Positions 1 through 6,554 of a stretch of 19,700 bases of DNA are shown here, piece after piece. The notes under the pieces are model-generated. The model was not told the origin of the DNA. It made no database searches and saw only the letters and a program-made list of their open reading frames with translations. Within the stretch, counting starts at the first letter, position 1, and every line of letters begins with the position of its first letter. The position numbers were made by a program, and so were the translations under genes. The stretch spans positions 1 through 19,700 of the forward strand of contig JBHHVZ010000051.1 in the NCBI GenBank assembly GCA_046756245.1. The letters are read 5' to 3'. The stretch comes from G021776435 sp046756245. Its GTDB lineage: Bacteria; Pseudomonadota; Alphaproteobacteria; Caulobacterales; Parvularculaceae.

Positions 1-17
1 CTAGCAAGTTTTTGTTT

Positions 18-96
18 CTCGTGGAGCTTTTGAATTTGACATTTGAGCATGAGATTGGCCGCAATCGGGACTCAAATGTCAAATTCGCTCCACGAG
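18..96. repeat. large imperfect inverted repeat
   Basis: The left arm at 18-47 and the right arm at 71-96 are reverse complements, except that the left arm has four extra T residues after its first ten bases. Both arms carry the outer block CTCGTGGAGC and the inner block GAATTTGACATTTGAG, and a 23-base spacer separates them. Neither side has a T-tract placed to make a rho-independent terminator. The arms are less GC-rich than the genes around them. It could be the footprint of a small non-autonomous mobile element or a strong cruciform. The rest of the gap to the gene at 197 shows nothing I can support. Confidence 0.75.
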
Positions 97-196
97 CGTG
101 CATCAGAGGCCGCGCCCCACGGCATTTTGACCGCAAATTCCTCAGCACATCGCCTATGGTGCGCAACGAGATCAAGAACGGGCCGGAATTTCAAAG

Positions 197-1306
197 ATGC
201 AGCGCGACGCCTTTAACGTCCCCGAGGGGCGCTATTTTCTCACGCACTCGATCGGCTGCCAGCCCAAAGGCTATGAAGCGGCGCTTTCGGCGGGATTTTG
301 CGAGCCCTGGCGCACGCCCGACAAGGAAGCATGGCCCGCCTGGCTTGCAGCGATCGAGCGCTTCAGGGACGGGCTTGCGCCGCTCATCGGCGCGCGCGCA
401 GATGATATCTGTCCCCAGACGAATGTTTCGAGCGCGCTCGCGAAAATCCTGTTCTCGCTGCCCGAGCGCAAAGGCCGGCGCAAAATCGTTCTGACCGAGC
501 ACGATTTTCCGACCGTCGGCTTCGTTCTCGCTCAGGCCCAGCGTTTCGGTTACGAGCTTTGCTTCCTGCCCGGCGGGCCGCGCCTCGCCGACCCGGAAAC
601 CTGGACGGCGGCGCTCGACGGGCGCACGCAGCTCGTTCTCGCCACCCATGTGTTTTCAAACACGAGCGTCAAGGCGCCTGTCGCGGAGATCGCCCGCATA
701 GCCCGCGAGCGGGAGATTTTCTCCATCCTCGACATCGCCCAGTCGGCCGGCGGGGTCGCAATCGGTCTTGACGGCTGGCGGCCCGATTTCGCCGTCGGCA
801 CGTCGCTTAAATATCTTTGCGGCGGGACCGGCGCGGCGTTTCTGTGGGCCGATCCCGAAACCGCCGCGCTTTGCAAACCGATCGACGTCGGCTGGTTCAG
901 CCACGAAGCGCCGTTCGAATTCGACATCCGCTCCTTCCGCTACGCCGAAGGCGCGACGCGCTATTTCGGTGGCACGGCGTCAGTCGCGCCCTTCGCCGGC
1001 GCGGCGAGCGCGCACGCGATTCTGCAGGAAGCCGGGATTGAAACCATCGAGACGTATAATCAGACGCTTCTGGGCCGTCTCATCGACGCCCTTCCGCGCG
1101 AATCGATCCTGTCGATGACGCGACCCGGCGCGCGCGGCTGCGGCCTGATGGTCAGGCCGGCGGACGGTGAAGGCGCTGTCGCAGCGCTGAGAGCCAGCCG
1201 CGTTCTATTCGATACGCGTCTAGAGTCCTTACGATTTTCCGTACACTTCTATAACAGCGAGGACGATGTCGACGCGCTCGCCGCGCTGCTCGCGCCGTAT
1301 TTCTAA
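197..1306 (+). CDS. kynureninase-like class V aminotransferase-fold PLP enzyme
   Basis: A 369-residue fold-type I PLP-dependent enzyme of the aminotransferase class V family (kynureninase, cysteine desulfurase and relatives). The motif GTSLKYLCGGTG at about 201-212 contains the probable Schiff-base lysine, Lys205. LDIAQSAGG at about 178-186 supplies the aspartate (Asp179) that normally contacts the pyridine nitrogen. GWFSHE near 232 and RYFGGT near 255 resemble the corresponding kynureninase motifs. The substrate cannot be read from sequence: kynureninase, a desulfurase or another beta-lyase are all possible, and no tryptophan-degradation genes lie nearby. The ATG at 197 is used because it starts the conserved N-terminus, although its ribosome-binding site is poor. 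The gene overlaps the 3' end of xth by four bases, tail to tail. Confidence 0.85.
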   Translation: MQRDAFNVPEGRYFLTHSIGCQPKGYEAALSAGFCEPWRTPDKEAWPAWLAAIERFRDGLAPLIGARADDICPQTNVSSALAKILFSLPERKGRRKIVLTEHDFPTVGFVLAQAQRFGYELCFLPGGPRLADPETWTAALDGRTQLVLATHVFSNTSVKAPVAEIARIAREREIFSILDIAQSAGGVAIGLDGWRPDFAVGTSLKYLCGGTGAAFLWADPETAALCKPIDVGWFSHEAPFEFDIRSFRYAEGATRYFGGTASVAPFAGAASAHAILQEAGIETIETYNQTLLGRLIDALPRESILSMTRPGARGCGLMVRPADGEGAVAALRASRVLFDTRLESLRFSVHFYNSEDDVDALAALLAPYF

Positions 1307-2112
1307 AGATCGAGGACGAGCGACACCGGGGCGTGGTCGGACGGTTTTTCCCAGTCGCGGCAGGCGTCGTGGATCGCAAAGGCCGCGCGCCCGCCCTTTG
1401 TCGCCGCCTGTTTCAGCGCCGGGCTGACCCAGATATGATCGAGCCGGCGGCCGCGATTTGACGCCCGCCAGTCGCGGGCGCGGTAGGACCACCAACTGTA
1501 GAGTTTTTCCGGCTCCGGGATCAGTTCGCGGGCGACGTCGATCCAGTCATGGGCGCCGCGCGCGGCTTCGAGATGTTCGACCTCGACCGGGGTGTGGGAG
1601 ACCACCTTCAAAAGCTGTTTGTGCGACCACACGTCATGCTCGCGCGGCGCCACGTTGAGATCGCCGACAAGGACACGCCGGGCGCGGGGTTTCGAGCCCA
1701 TGCCGGAAAACCAGTCGGCCATTTCGACCATGAAGTTGAGCTTGTGGTCGAATTTCTCATTCGCTTCACGGTCGGGTTCGTCGCCGCCAGAGGGTACGTA
1801 GAAATTATGAAGGCGCACGCCGCCCGGCAGGCTCGCCGCCACATGCCGCGCATCGTCCTTGCCGCAAAAGGCGCGCGTCTCAACTTCCTCGAGCGGAACC
1901 CGGGCGGCGATGGCGACGCCGTGATACGCCTTCTGTCCGGACACCGCGAGATGCGAATAGCCGGCCGCATGAACCGCTTTGGCGGGGAACTGGTCTTCGC
2001 GGCATTTGATTTCCTGCAGGCATAAAACGTCGGGGGCCTCCTCCTTCAGGAAGCGCACGACCTGATCGATGCGCAGGCGAACGGAATTGATGTTCCAGGT
2101 GGCGATTTTCAT
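1303..2112 (-). CDS. xth: exodeoxyribonuclease III
   Basis: A 269-residue member of the ExoIII/AP-endonuclease family, which cuts DNA at abasic sites and trims 3' ends in base excision repair. Family motifs appear in order: MKIATWNINSVR at the N-terminus (Asn7), LQEIK with metal-binding Glu34, the Tyr105 region FYVPSGGD, GDLNVAPREHD with Asp151 and Asn153, RRLDHIWVS at about 222-230, and the C-terminal SDHAP with catalytic His260. The length is normal for the family. An in-frame ATG further upstream would add 29 low-complexity residues, so the start at MKIATWN was chosen. In many alphaproteobacteria xth lies directly after lolA. Here two genes and an RNA-like region separate them. Confidence 0.97.
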   Translation of the reverse strand: MKIATWNINSVRLRIDQVVRFLKEEAPDVLCLQEIKCREDQFPAKAVHAAGYSHLAVSGQKAYHGVAIAARVPLEEVETRAFCGKDDARHVAASLPGGVRLHNFYVPSGGDEPDREANEKFDHKLNFMVEMADWFSGMGSKPRARRVLVGDLNVAPREHDVWSHKQLLKVVSHTPVEVEHLEAARGAHDWIDVARELIPEPEKLYSWWSYRARDWRASNRGRRLDHIWVSPALKQAATKGGRAAFAIHDACRDWEKPSDHAPVSLVLDL

Positions 2113-2172
2113 CGATGAATTACCGGCTTGGGGTTTTGGGGCCGGGGCGAACGGCGGGGACGGGTCACTTCC

Positions 2173-2199
2173 CCTATGGGCGGGGGCCGCGACCGTCAA
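2173..2199 (-). promoter_or_regulatory. possible xth promoter
   Basis: On the minus strand TTGACG (2194-2199) is a near-consensus -35 box, followed 15-16 bases later by CATAGG/ATAGGG as a weak -10. It sits about 60 bases upstream of the xth start, in the divergent gap shared with the permease gene. The -10 match is poor, so this is tentative. No equally good plus-strand promoter was seen. Confidence 0.25.
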
Positions 2200-2255
2200 G
2201 CGTTGCGGGCGGGCGAGATTGTGCGCCCTGGCGGATTTGCGTAAGCACCGCCTTA

Positions 2256-3029
2256 ATGGATATTCTCGCCGCCCTGACGCCGGACGGTCTTGCGCTGTCG
2301 GCCGCGCTCGCCGTGATTGCGGCGAGCTTTTTCACCGCAGCGCTGACGGCGGCGTTCGGGCTTGGGGGCGGGCTGGCGCTTATCGGCCTCATGAGCCTTC
2401 TGTTGCCGGCGCCGGCGGTGGTGCCGGTCCACGGCCTCGCCCAGTTCGGCGCCAACGCCAGCCGCTTCGGACTGCAGCGCAAAAGCGTTGTCTGGCCGAT
2501 CGTCGGCTGGTTCGGGATCGGCGGGGTTTTCGGCGCAGCCCTGGGCGGACGCATCGTCGTCGCCCTGCCGGCCTGGGCGCTGCAGGCCGGCATTGCTGCC
2601 TTCATTCTCTATACGCTTTGGGGACCAAAGCCCAAGGGCTTTGCGCCCGGCAAGGCGACCTTCTTTCTGACCGGCGCGGCGGGGGCGTTTCTTTCGATGT
2701 TTTTCGGCGCGACCGGCCCCATCGCCGCCGCCATGCTGTCAGCGACGAAGCTTGAGCGCCTCAATTTCGTCGCCACCCACGCCGCCTGCATGGTCGCCCA
2801 GCACGGGGTTAAAATCGCCGCATTCGGTTTTCTGGGCTTCGCCTACGCCGACTGGGCCGTGTTCATCGCCGCCGTGGTCGCCGCGGGCTTTCTCGGCACG
2901 GCGACGGGCACGCATATCCTGCGGCACATGCCGGAAAACGTTTTCAGGCGTGGTTTCCGATTGATCCTGACGCTGATCGCCATCTATCTGCTTGGCGCGG
3001 CGGCGGCGTTCGGTCTCAAAACAGGTTGA
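2256..3029 (+). CDS. TauE/SafE family membrane permease (sulfite exporter family)
   Basis: A 257-residue very hydrophobic protein with about eight predicted membrane segments and the two-half layout of the TauE/SafE (DUF81) family. The first half carries GLGGGLALIGLMSLLLP and PVHGLAQFGAN, matching the family's glycine- and proline-rich first-half signature. The second half has GAFLSMFFGATGP near residues 150-165. Members export or import small organic or sulfur anions such as sulfite, sulfoacetate or taurine-derived compounds, but substrate cannot be predicted. The ATG at 2256 (MDILAALTPDG) is preferred to an ATG at 2115, whose extra 47 residues are arginine/glycine-rich, non-hydrophobic and run through the xth promoter region. 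The 3' end overlaps the opposite-strand gene by 14 bases. Confidence 0.85.
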   Translation: MDILAALTPDGLALSAALAVIAASFFTAALTAAFGLGGGLALIGLMSLLLPAPAVVPVHGLAQFGANASRFGLQRKSVVWPIVGWFGIGGVFGAALGGRIVVALPAWALQAGIAAFILYTLWGPKPKGFAPGKATFFLTGAAGAFLSMFFGATGPIAAAMLSATKLERLNFVATHAACMVAQHGVKIAAFGFLGFAYADWAVFIAAVVAAGFLGTATGTHILRHMPENVFRRGFRLILTLIAIYLLGAAAAFGLKTG

Positions 3030-3612
3030 ACGAACCGCCGACGACGCCGACCGGCCAGCGCCCGAATTCGAAAAGCTGGAATTTGGCGGCGAACGGATGA
3101 TCGTCAGCGTCGAATTCCGGATCAGTCGCTGCAATCAACGCAAGCGCGGCGCCGTGGGCGGCCTGCACCGCCGCGCCGACGGCGAGCTGGCGCGAGGCGG
3201 CGTCTTCCATGTCCCATAGAAAGGACGCCTGCTCCATCGCCTCTTTGGCCGGCTCGGAGACCCGGTCTGCGATCAGCGCCATGCCGACGCGCAATCCTTC
3301 CTCTGACAAAAGATCGAGCGCGCGGGCCGTGAGGTCGGCGCGAAGAAGCTCTTCGGCCTCCCAGGCAGGGGTTTGCCAGTCGAGGCTTTCGGCGGCGGCG
3401 GCCGCATCCTCCCAGTCGACCAGAATGGCGACCTCGGCGCCCGGAAAGCCGAGCCCGCGAAGATAGGTTTCAGCGACGGCGCGCGCGCCGGGCGTCAACG
3501 GTTCGCCCAGATTGGCGAACCATGGAATGCGCTCGAGCGCGCGGGCGAACCGGCTCAGCCTTGTCAGCCCCGGCAATTCTCTTTCGAGTTTCTCAAGCTC
3601 GCGGTCATCCAC
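3016..3612 (-). CDS. conserved-looking protein of unknown function
   Basis: I do not recognise this 198-residue protein. It is acidic, mostly alpha-helical in composition and has no signal peptide or membrane segment, so it is probably cytoplasmic. The N-terminal 30 residues are charged, followed by a tryptophan-containing stretch (RIPWFANLGEPL, about 28-39) and several alanine/leucine-rich helices. The C-terminal third has FGRWPVGVVGG at about 183-193. The start is GTG at 3612, with AAGG nine bases upstream. Coding is supported by the lack of a better frame and by its fit between neighbouring genes. It has a possible promoter at 3636-3663 and follows a strong terminator, so it is probably transcribed separately from lolA. 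Confidence 0.7.
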   Translation of the reverse strand: MDDRELEKLERELPGLTRLSRFARALERIPWFANLGEPLTPGARAVAETYLRGLGFPGAEVAILVDWEDAAAAAESLDWQTPAWEAEELLRADLTARALDLLSEEGLRVGMALIADRVSEPAKEAMEQASFLWDMEDAASRQLAVGAAVQAAHGAALALIAATDPEFDADDHPFAAKFQLFEFGRWPVGVVGGSFNLF

Positions 3613-3635
3613 TGGCGGAGCCTTTCATTTAGTCG

Positions 3636-3663
3636 GTCATACCGCGCCCAACGGCCACGTGAA
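3636..3663 (-). promoter_or_regulatory. possible promoter of the unknown 198-residue protein gene
   Basis: On the minus strand TTCACG (3658-3663) and TATGAC (3636-3641) are separated by 16 bases, about 24 bases before the GTG start at 3612. The site lies immediately after the terminator at 3667-3702, where a new transcription unit would be expected. Only partial matches to the consensus. Confidence 0.3.
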
Positions 3664-3666
3664 CAG

Positions 3667-3702
3667 AAAAAGCGCCCGACCCTTTGGGAAAGGATCGGGC
3701 GC
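3667..3702 (-). terminator. strong rho-independent terminator
   Basis: Read on the minus strand, GCGCCCGATCCTTT (3702-3689) pairs with AAAGGGTCGGGCGC (3685-3672) over 14 positions with one mismatch and a CCC loop, followed directly by five T residues (3671-3667). This is a textbook intrinsic terminator. It is about 210 bases past the lolA stop, so it ends either a long lolA 3' UTR or the separate small RNA proposed here. Confidence 0.85.
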
Positions 3703-3815
3703 CAAGCTGCGCTGTTGCGCCTACGCCGGGAGGGGATAATCCGGCGACGCGACTGGCTGCCGAGCCTGCTAGCGGGGGGGCAACGCCGGCTCGATAGAAA
3801 TGCCCGTCGCGTACT
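3667..3815 (-). ncRNA. candidate structured small RNA, about 149 nt
   Basis: The minus strand between lolA and the next gene has a promoter-like pair at 3821-3848, then about 110 bases with nested complementary segments, then a strong terminator. Read 5' to 3', GCGACGGGC near the start can pair with GCCAGTCGC about 55 bases later with one mismatch. Inside that, CGAGCC pairs with GGCTCG. Further on, GCCGG pairs with CCGGC and GCGC-AACA-GCGC forms a small hairpin before the terminator stem. No plausible protein gene fits here. I cannot assign it to 6S, SRP or another known RNA family by eye. The alternative is that it is just the lolA 3' UTR. The 5' end is inferred from the promoter. Confidence 0.42.
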
Positions 3816-3820
3816 GTTAC

Positions 3821-3848
3821 ATTAACGCATCACATCGTAACTTTTCAA
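3821..3848 (-). promoter_or_regulatory. possible promoter of the candidate small RNA
   Basis: On the minus strand TTGAAA (3843-3848, five of six -35 consensus bases) is followed 16 bases later by GTTAAT (3821-3826, four of six -10 bases). The -10 is preceded by TGC, as in an extended -10 element. A start site near 3814 would follow. It lies 63 bases or more past the lolA stop, where no protein gene needs a promoter. Confidence 0.4.
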
Positions 3849-3910
3849 TAGGTTGTCGAAAAAAAGCTTGCATGTGGCGCCAAGGCAAAAGGCCGGAAAT
3901 CGCCTGTTTG

Positions 3911-4666
3911 CTAATTTTTAAGGAATGCGCCGCCGGCCTCCGGGGCCCGGAACAGGCGGTTGGCGAGGCGCACGCCTTCCTGAACATTGTCGAGCGTGAC
4001 GACTGTTATACCATTCTGGAGGTCGCGAACGACCCACCTCTCGAGCGCAATCTCGGGCGCGCGCACGATCACCGTAAGTTCGCCTTCGGTTTCCTCATCA
4101 TCTGACGCGAACGTGACCGCCGCCGTATCAACGCCGCGGTCGACGGCGACGATTTCAGCGTCGTCGAGATTGATTTTGCGATTGAGAAGAAACTTCAACG
4201 GCGTTTTGCGCACCGGATAGGAATCGGTGGTCTCGAGCGCGTCGTCGCGCACGTAAACGAGTCCGCCATTAGCGACAATCAGGAGCGGCGAGGGCGGGTC
4301 GTATTCGAATCTGAGCATGCCCGGCCGGCGCAGATAAAACCGACCCTTGGCGATGGCGCCGCTTGGCGCGACCTGGGTGAAGTCGCCCTTGAGCGTGTCG
4401 ATATTTTCAAGGTAATCGATCAGCCGCTCAGCCACCGCCTGATCGCTTTCATCCTCGAAGACGAGCGGGGAGAGGGATTCTTCCGGCGGCGTAACGAGAT
4501 CGGATTCGCCGTCTTGGTTTTTCGGCGCTGTCGTTTCCTCGGCCTGCGTCTCCGGCGCCGCCTGTATTGCGGTCGCAACGACTGCGGCGACAGGAGGCAG
4601 CGGGCGCACAGCCATCTGCGCATCGATGCACACGAAAGAAATGGCGGAGAGTAACGCGAGGCTCAT
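3911..4666 (-). CDS. lolA: outer-membrane lipoprotein carrier protein LolA family
   Basis: Periplasmic chaperone that accepts lipoproteins from the LolCDE complex and delivers them to the outer membrane. From the ATG at 4666 it is 251 residues, with a hydrophobic N-terminus and then an acidic, glutamate-rich linker to about residue 70. The LolA beta-barrel domain follows, with typical phrases: LKGDFTQVAPSG, GRFYLRRPGMLRFEYDPP, PLLIVANGGLVYVRD and TPLKFLLN. The 4666 start has AAGGAAG four bases upstream, the best ribosome-binding site here. An ATG at 4696 adds 10 residues and an arginine that would suit a signal peptide better, and an ATG at 4615 (MAVRPLPP) is a third option, so the N-terminus is unsettled. 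The long acidic linker between signal and domain is unusual for LolA. Confidence 0.9.
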   Translation of the reverse strand: MSLALLSAISFVCIDAQMAVRPLPPVAAVVATAIQAAPETQAEETTAPKNQDGESDLVTPPEESLSPLVFEDESDQAVAERLIDYLENIDTLKGDFTQVAPSGAIAKGRFYLRRPGMLRFEYDPPSPLLIVANGGLVYVRDDALETTDSYPVRKTPLKFLLNRKINLDDAEIVAVDRGVDTAAVTFASDDEETEGELTVIVRAPEIALERWVVRDLQNGITVVTLDNVQEGVRLANRLFRAPEAGGAFLKN

Positions 4667-4938
4667 AACGCTTCCTTCGAAACCGGCGCGCGACATGCGC
4701 GCAGGTTGCTAATATCTGGAATCGCGGCTTGGCGAAAGAAAGGCCGCGAGCTGGCGGAAATGCGCCAGGCCGTCGCACTCTTTATCCCCGATGGGTTGCG
4801 CGGCGTCGCCTCGAACCGCGCATGAAAAGGGGGCTTGCGGGCGCCAACATTAAATCGTGAGGGACAGTTATCCGACAGTTTTCGGGCGGGCTTATGCTCG
4901 GTCCATGAATTTCATCGGTCATCCCGCGTGCGCCGCTG

Positions 4939-5010
4939 CGCCCTTCGAGGCCCGGCCCCGCGCCCTGAGGGGTGGTCTCGAAGGGCGGGGTCGGGCGCCT
5001 CAGGACGAGG
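4939..5010. repeat. REP-like palindromic repeat
   Basis: CGCCCTTCGAGGCC (4939-4952) is the inverse of GGTCTCGAAGGGCG (4974-4987) in 13 of 14 positions. A second, interleaved pair is CCTGAGG (4964-4970) with CCTCAGG (4998-5004), flanked by further C-rich and G-rich complementary blocks. Interleaved CTTCGAG and CCTCAGGA palindromes in intergenic gaps resemble the dispersed REP-type repeats common in alphaproteobacterial genomes. That is a resemblance from general knowledge, not a match I could compute. Confidence 0.6.
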
Positions 5011-5060
5011 GCGCTGCCTTGCAGTTACGGGATCGCTCGCCGCCTGTTCCGGCTCCGTTC

Positions 5061-5145
5061 GAAAATGTCCAAAATGGACCCTTTGGCGCTGCAGCGCCTG
5101 AAATCAGCGGGTTTCAGGATTTTCGATTTTCGAAATGGACCCTTT
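5061..5145. repeat. cluster of short palindromes and direct repeats
   Basis: The 13-mer AAATGGACCCTTT occurs at 5072-5084 and again at 5133-5145, each preceded within about 15 bases by a TTCGAAA-like sequence. Between the copies are a perfect 14-bp palindrome GGCGCTGCAGCGCC (5085-5098) and a 7-bp hairpin CCTGAAA/TTTCAGG (5097-5118). It could be part of a larger dispersed repeat with the REP-like element. It lies just past the stop codon of the glutathione transferase gene but lacks a T-tract terminator. Confidence 0.6.
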
Positions 5146-5165
5146 CCGGCGGGCGGTGCGGATTC

Positions 5166-5837
5166 TTATTTCAGCAGATCATAGTCGCCGCCGCGGTCAT
5201 GCGCCCGGATATAGGCGGGCCGCGCGTGAATGCGGTCGAGGAAAGCGATCAGCCGCGGCCGGCTGTTGTCGAGCCCGCTGCGTGCGGCCGCCGCCTCGAG
5301 CGGGAAGCTCATCATCACGTCGGCGGCGGTGAATTCGCGGCCGGCGAACCATTCGCTTTTCTTGAGAGACGCCTCCATGAAATCGAGATGGGTCCTGATC
5401 TGCGGCTCGATGAAAGTCGAGAGGGCGCGTTTCGAAATCGCTTTCGCCGCGGGCTTGACGAAAAACGGCGCCGGCGCCTGAGCAATTCGTATAAAGACGA
5501 GTTTGAGAAGAAGCGGCGGCATCGCCGAGCCTTCCGCATAGTGCAGCCAATAGGCATACTGCAAACGCTCCGGCGATTTCGGCGGCGGCCGCAACCGTCC
5601 CTCGCCGTAGACGTCGACCAGATATTCGACGATGGCGCCGGTTTCGGCGAGCTTGATCGAACCATCTTCGATTACCGGCGATTTGCCGAGCGGGTGGACT
5701 TTCCTGAGCGTCGCAGGCGCGAGCATGGTTTTCGCGTCGCGCTCGTAACGCTTGACTTCATATTCGAGCTCAAGCTCCTCAAGCAGCCAGAGCACGCGCT
5801 GGGACCGTGAATTGTTCAAGTGATGGACGACAATCAT
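5166..5837 (-). CDS. glutathione S-transferase family protein
   Basis: A 223-residue cytosolic protein that likely conjugates or reduces substrates with glutathione. The N-terminal thioredoxin-like domain (about 1-80) has NNSRSQRVLWLLEEL with serines at positions 10 and 12 as candidate catalytic residues. It also has KSPVIEDG with the conserved cis-proline (Pro54) and AETGAIVEYL, where Glu65 and Thr66 match the glutathione gamma-glutamyl binding pair. The helical C-terminal domain contains FTAADVMMSFPLE, the usual family N-cap box region. The ATG at 5837 is preceded by GGGGAG about eight bases upstream. Its biological substrate is unknown. It probably has its own promoter at 5867-5895. Confidence 0.92.
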   Translation of the reverse strand: MIVVHHLNNSRSQRVLWLLEELELEYEVKRYERDAKTMLAPATLRKVHPLGKSPVIEDGSIKLAETGAIVEYLVDVYGEGRLRPPPKSPERLQYAYWLHYAEGSAMPPLLLKLVFIRIAQAPAPFFVKPAAKAISKRALSTFIEPQIRTHLDFMEASLKKSEWFAGREFTAADVMMSFPLEAAAARSGLDNSRPRLIAFLDRIHARPAYIRAHDRGGDYDLLK

Positions 5838-5866
5838 CGAGAGACTCCCCGCTTCATCGGTGCGCG

Positions 5867-5895
5867 AGCATAGCCAAGGCCGATCAAGCGAAAAA
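5867..5895 (-). promoter_or_regulatory. possible promoter of the glutathione transferase gene
   Basis: On the minus strand a good -10 box TATGCT (5867-5872) lies 17 bases after TTTTTC (5890-5895), a weak -35. Transcription starting near 5860 would give a leader of about 24 bases containing the Shine-Dalgarno sequence. The weak -35 keeps this tentative. Confidence 0.35.
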
Positions 5896-5935
5896 GCGCA
5901 AATTTATCGAATTCTCTGCGTTTCCGTCGTATCGG

Positions 5936-5995
5936 AATTTATCTGGTAAAAGGTGCAATAATATTTGTAAAGGATAGTATATTTTTAATAATGAG
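5936..5995. other. AT-rich intergenic patch
   Basis: About 60 bases downstream of rppH are dominated by A and T, with runs such as GTATATTTTTAATAATG, in a region otherwise well above 60% GC. No hairpin with a T-tract is evident, so it does not look like a standard terminator for rppH. It may be an upstream element for the glutathione transferase promoter, a binding region for a nucleoid protein, or foreign DNA. Confidence 0.5.
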
Positions 5996-6002
5996 GAGTC
6001 GC

Positions 6003-6539
6003 TCAGGCGGCGGCGCGAATTTGATCGCGCAGCGGCGCCAGCGTTCGCGCCAAATCTTCGTATACAGAACGCTTGAACGGAACGATAAGCTGCGGCGCCT
6101 CTTCAAGCTCGGCCCAGCGCCATCGGTCGAATTCCTGCTTATGGTGCGCTGCGAGATTGATCTCGCTTTCGGTGCCCTCGAACAGCATCGCCGCCCATTT
6201 CTGGCGCTGGCCTTTCCAGTTGTTTTTTTTGTAAGCGGGCGGAAAATCATAGGCGAGCCAGCCCGGCGTCATCAGCAGCAGCCGGGCCGAAGTCACGCCG
6301 GTTTCTTCGGCCAGTTCGCGGAACGCCGCAGCTTCGATATCCTCGCCCGCATCGACGCCGCCTTGCGGCATCTGCCAGCGCCAGTCGCCGGCCCCTTCGC
6401 CAAGATCCGAAAAGTCGCCGACGCGCCGGCCAAGCCAGACCCGGCCCATATTGTTGAAAAGCGCGACGCCCACATTGGGCCGATAGCGTTTGAGAAGGTC
6501 TTCAGAATTCATATTGACAGGCGCCGCCGGATTCAGCAT
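6003..6539 (-). CDS. rppH: RNA pyrophosphohydrolase, Nudix family
   Basis: A 178-residue Nudix hydrolase that removes pyrophosphate from the 5' end of mRNA and so starts decay by RNase E. The Nudix box spans residues 60-82, with Gly60, Glu66, Arg74-Glu75, Glu78-Glu79 and Gly81 in the canonical spacing. RppH-type signatures include YRPNVGVALFN at the N-terminus, WQMPQGGVD before the box and KGQRQKWAAMLFEG in the second half. The ATG at 6539 has GAAGGG seven bases upstream and follows the deacetylase stop by only 15 bases, so the two are probably co-transcribed. A second ATG nine codons in is possible. Confidence 0.95.
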   Translation of the reverse strand: MLNPAAPVNMNSEDLLKRYRPNVGVALFNNMGRVWLGRRVGDFSDLGEGAGDWRWQMPQGGVDAGEDIEAAAFRELAEETGVTSARLLLMTPGWLAYDFPPAYKKNNWKGQRQKWAAMLFEGTESEINLAAHHKQEFDRWRWAELEEAPQLIVPFKRSVYEDLARTLAPLRDQIRAAA

Positions 6540-6554
6540 GGAAACGCCCTTCTA

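Larger units (their letters stand above)
4697..5165. other. 469-base gap without a supported gene
   Basis: This gap should hold the lolA promoter, but I see no convincing pair of boxes on the minus strand. It contains a small perfect hairpin CTGGCG-GAAATG-CGCCAG near 4752-4769, a promoter-like plus-strand site at about 4880-4904, a REP-like element (4939-5010) and a patch of short palindromes and direct repeats (5061-5145). Open frames running across it are antisense extensions of the glutathione transferase gene and are not believed. Confidence 0.6.

Noticed and set aside
127..160. TTGACC and CCTATG as a promoter for the PLP enzyme gene
   Set aside because: The spacing is 20 bases, too long for a normal sigma-70 type promoter, and the -10 match is weak.
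3667..3815. Assignment of the small RNA as SRP RNA or tRNA
   Set aside because: The conserved SRP loop sequence (GGUCAGGUCCGGAAGG-like) and a tRNA T-loop (GTTCAAATC-like) are absent. A 6S RNA assignment could not be judged by eye.
4857..5810. 317-codon plus-strand open frame from the lolA upstream gap
   Set aside because: It runs through palindromic repeats and then antisense to the glutathione transferase gene, so it is not a believable protein.
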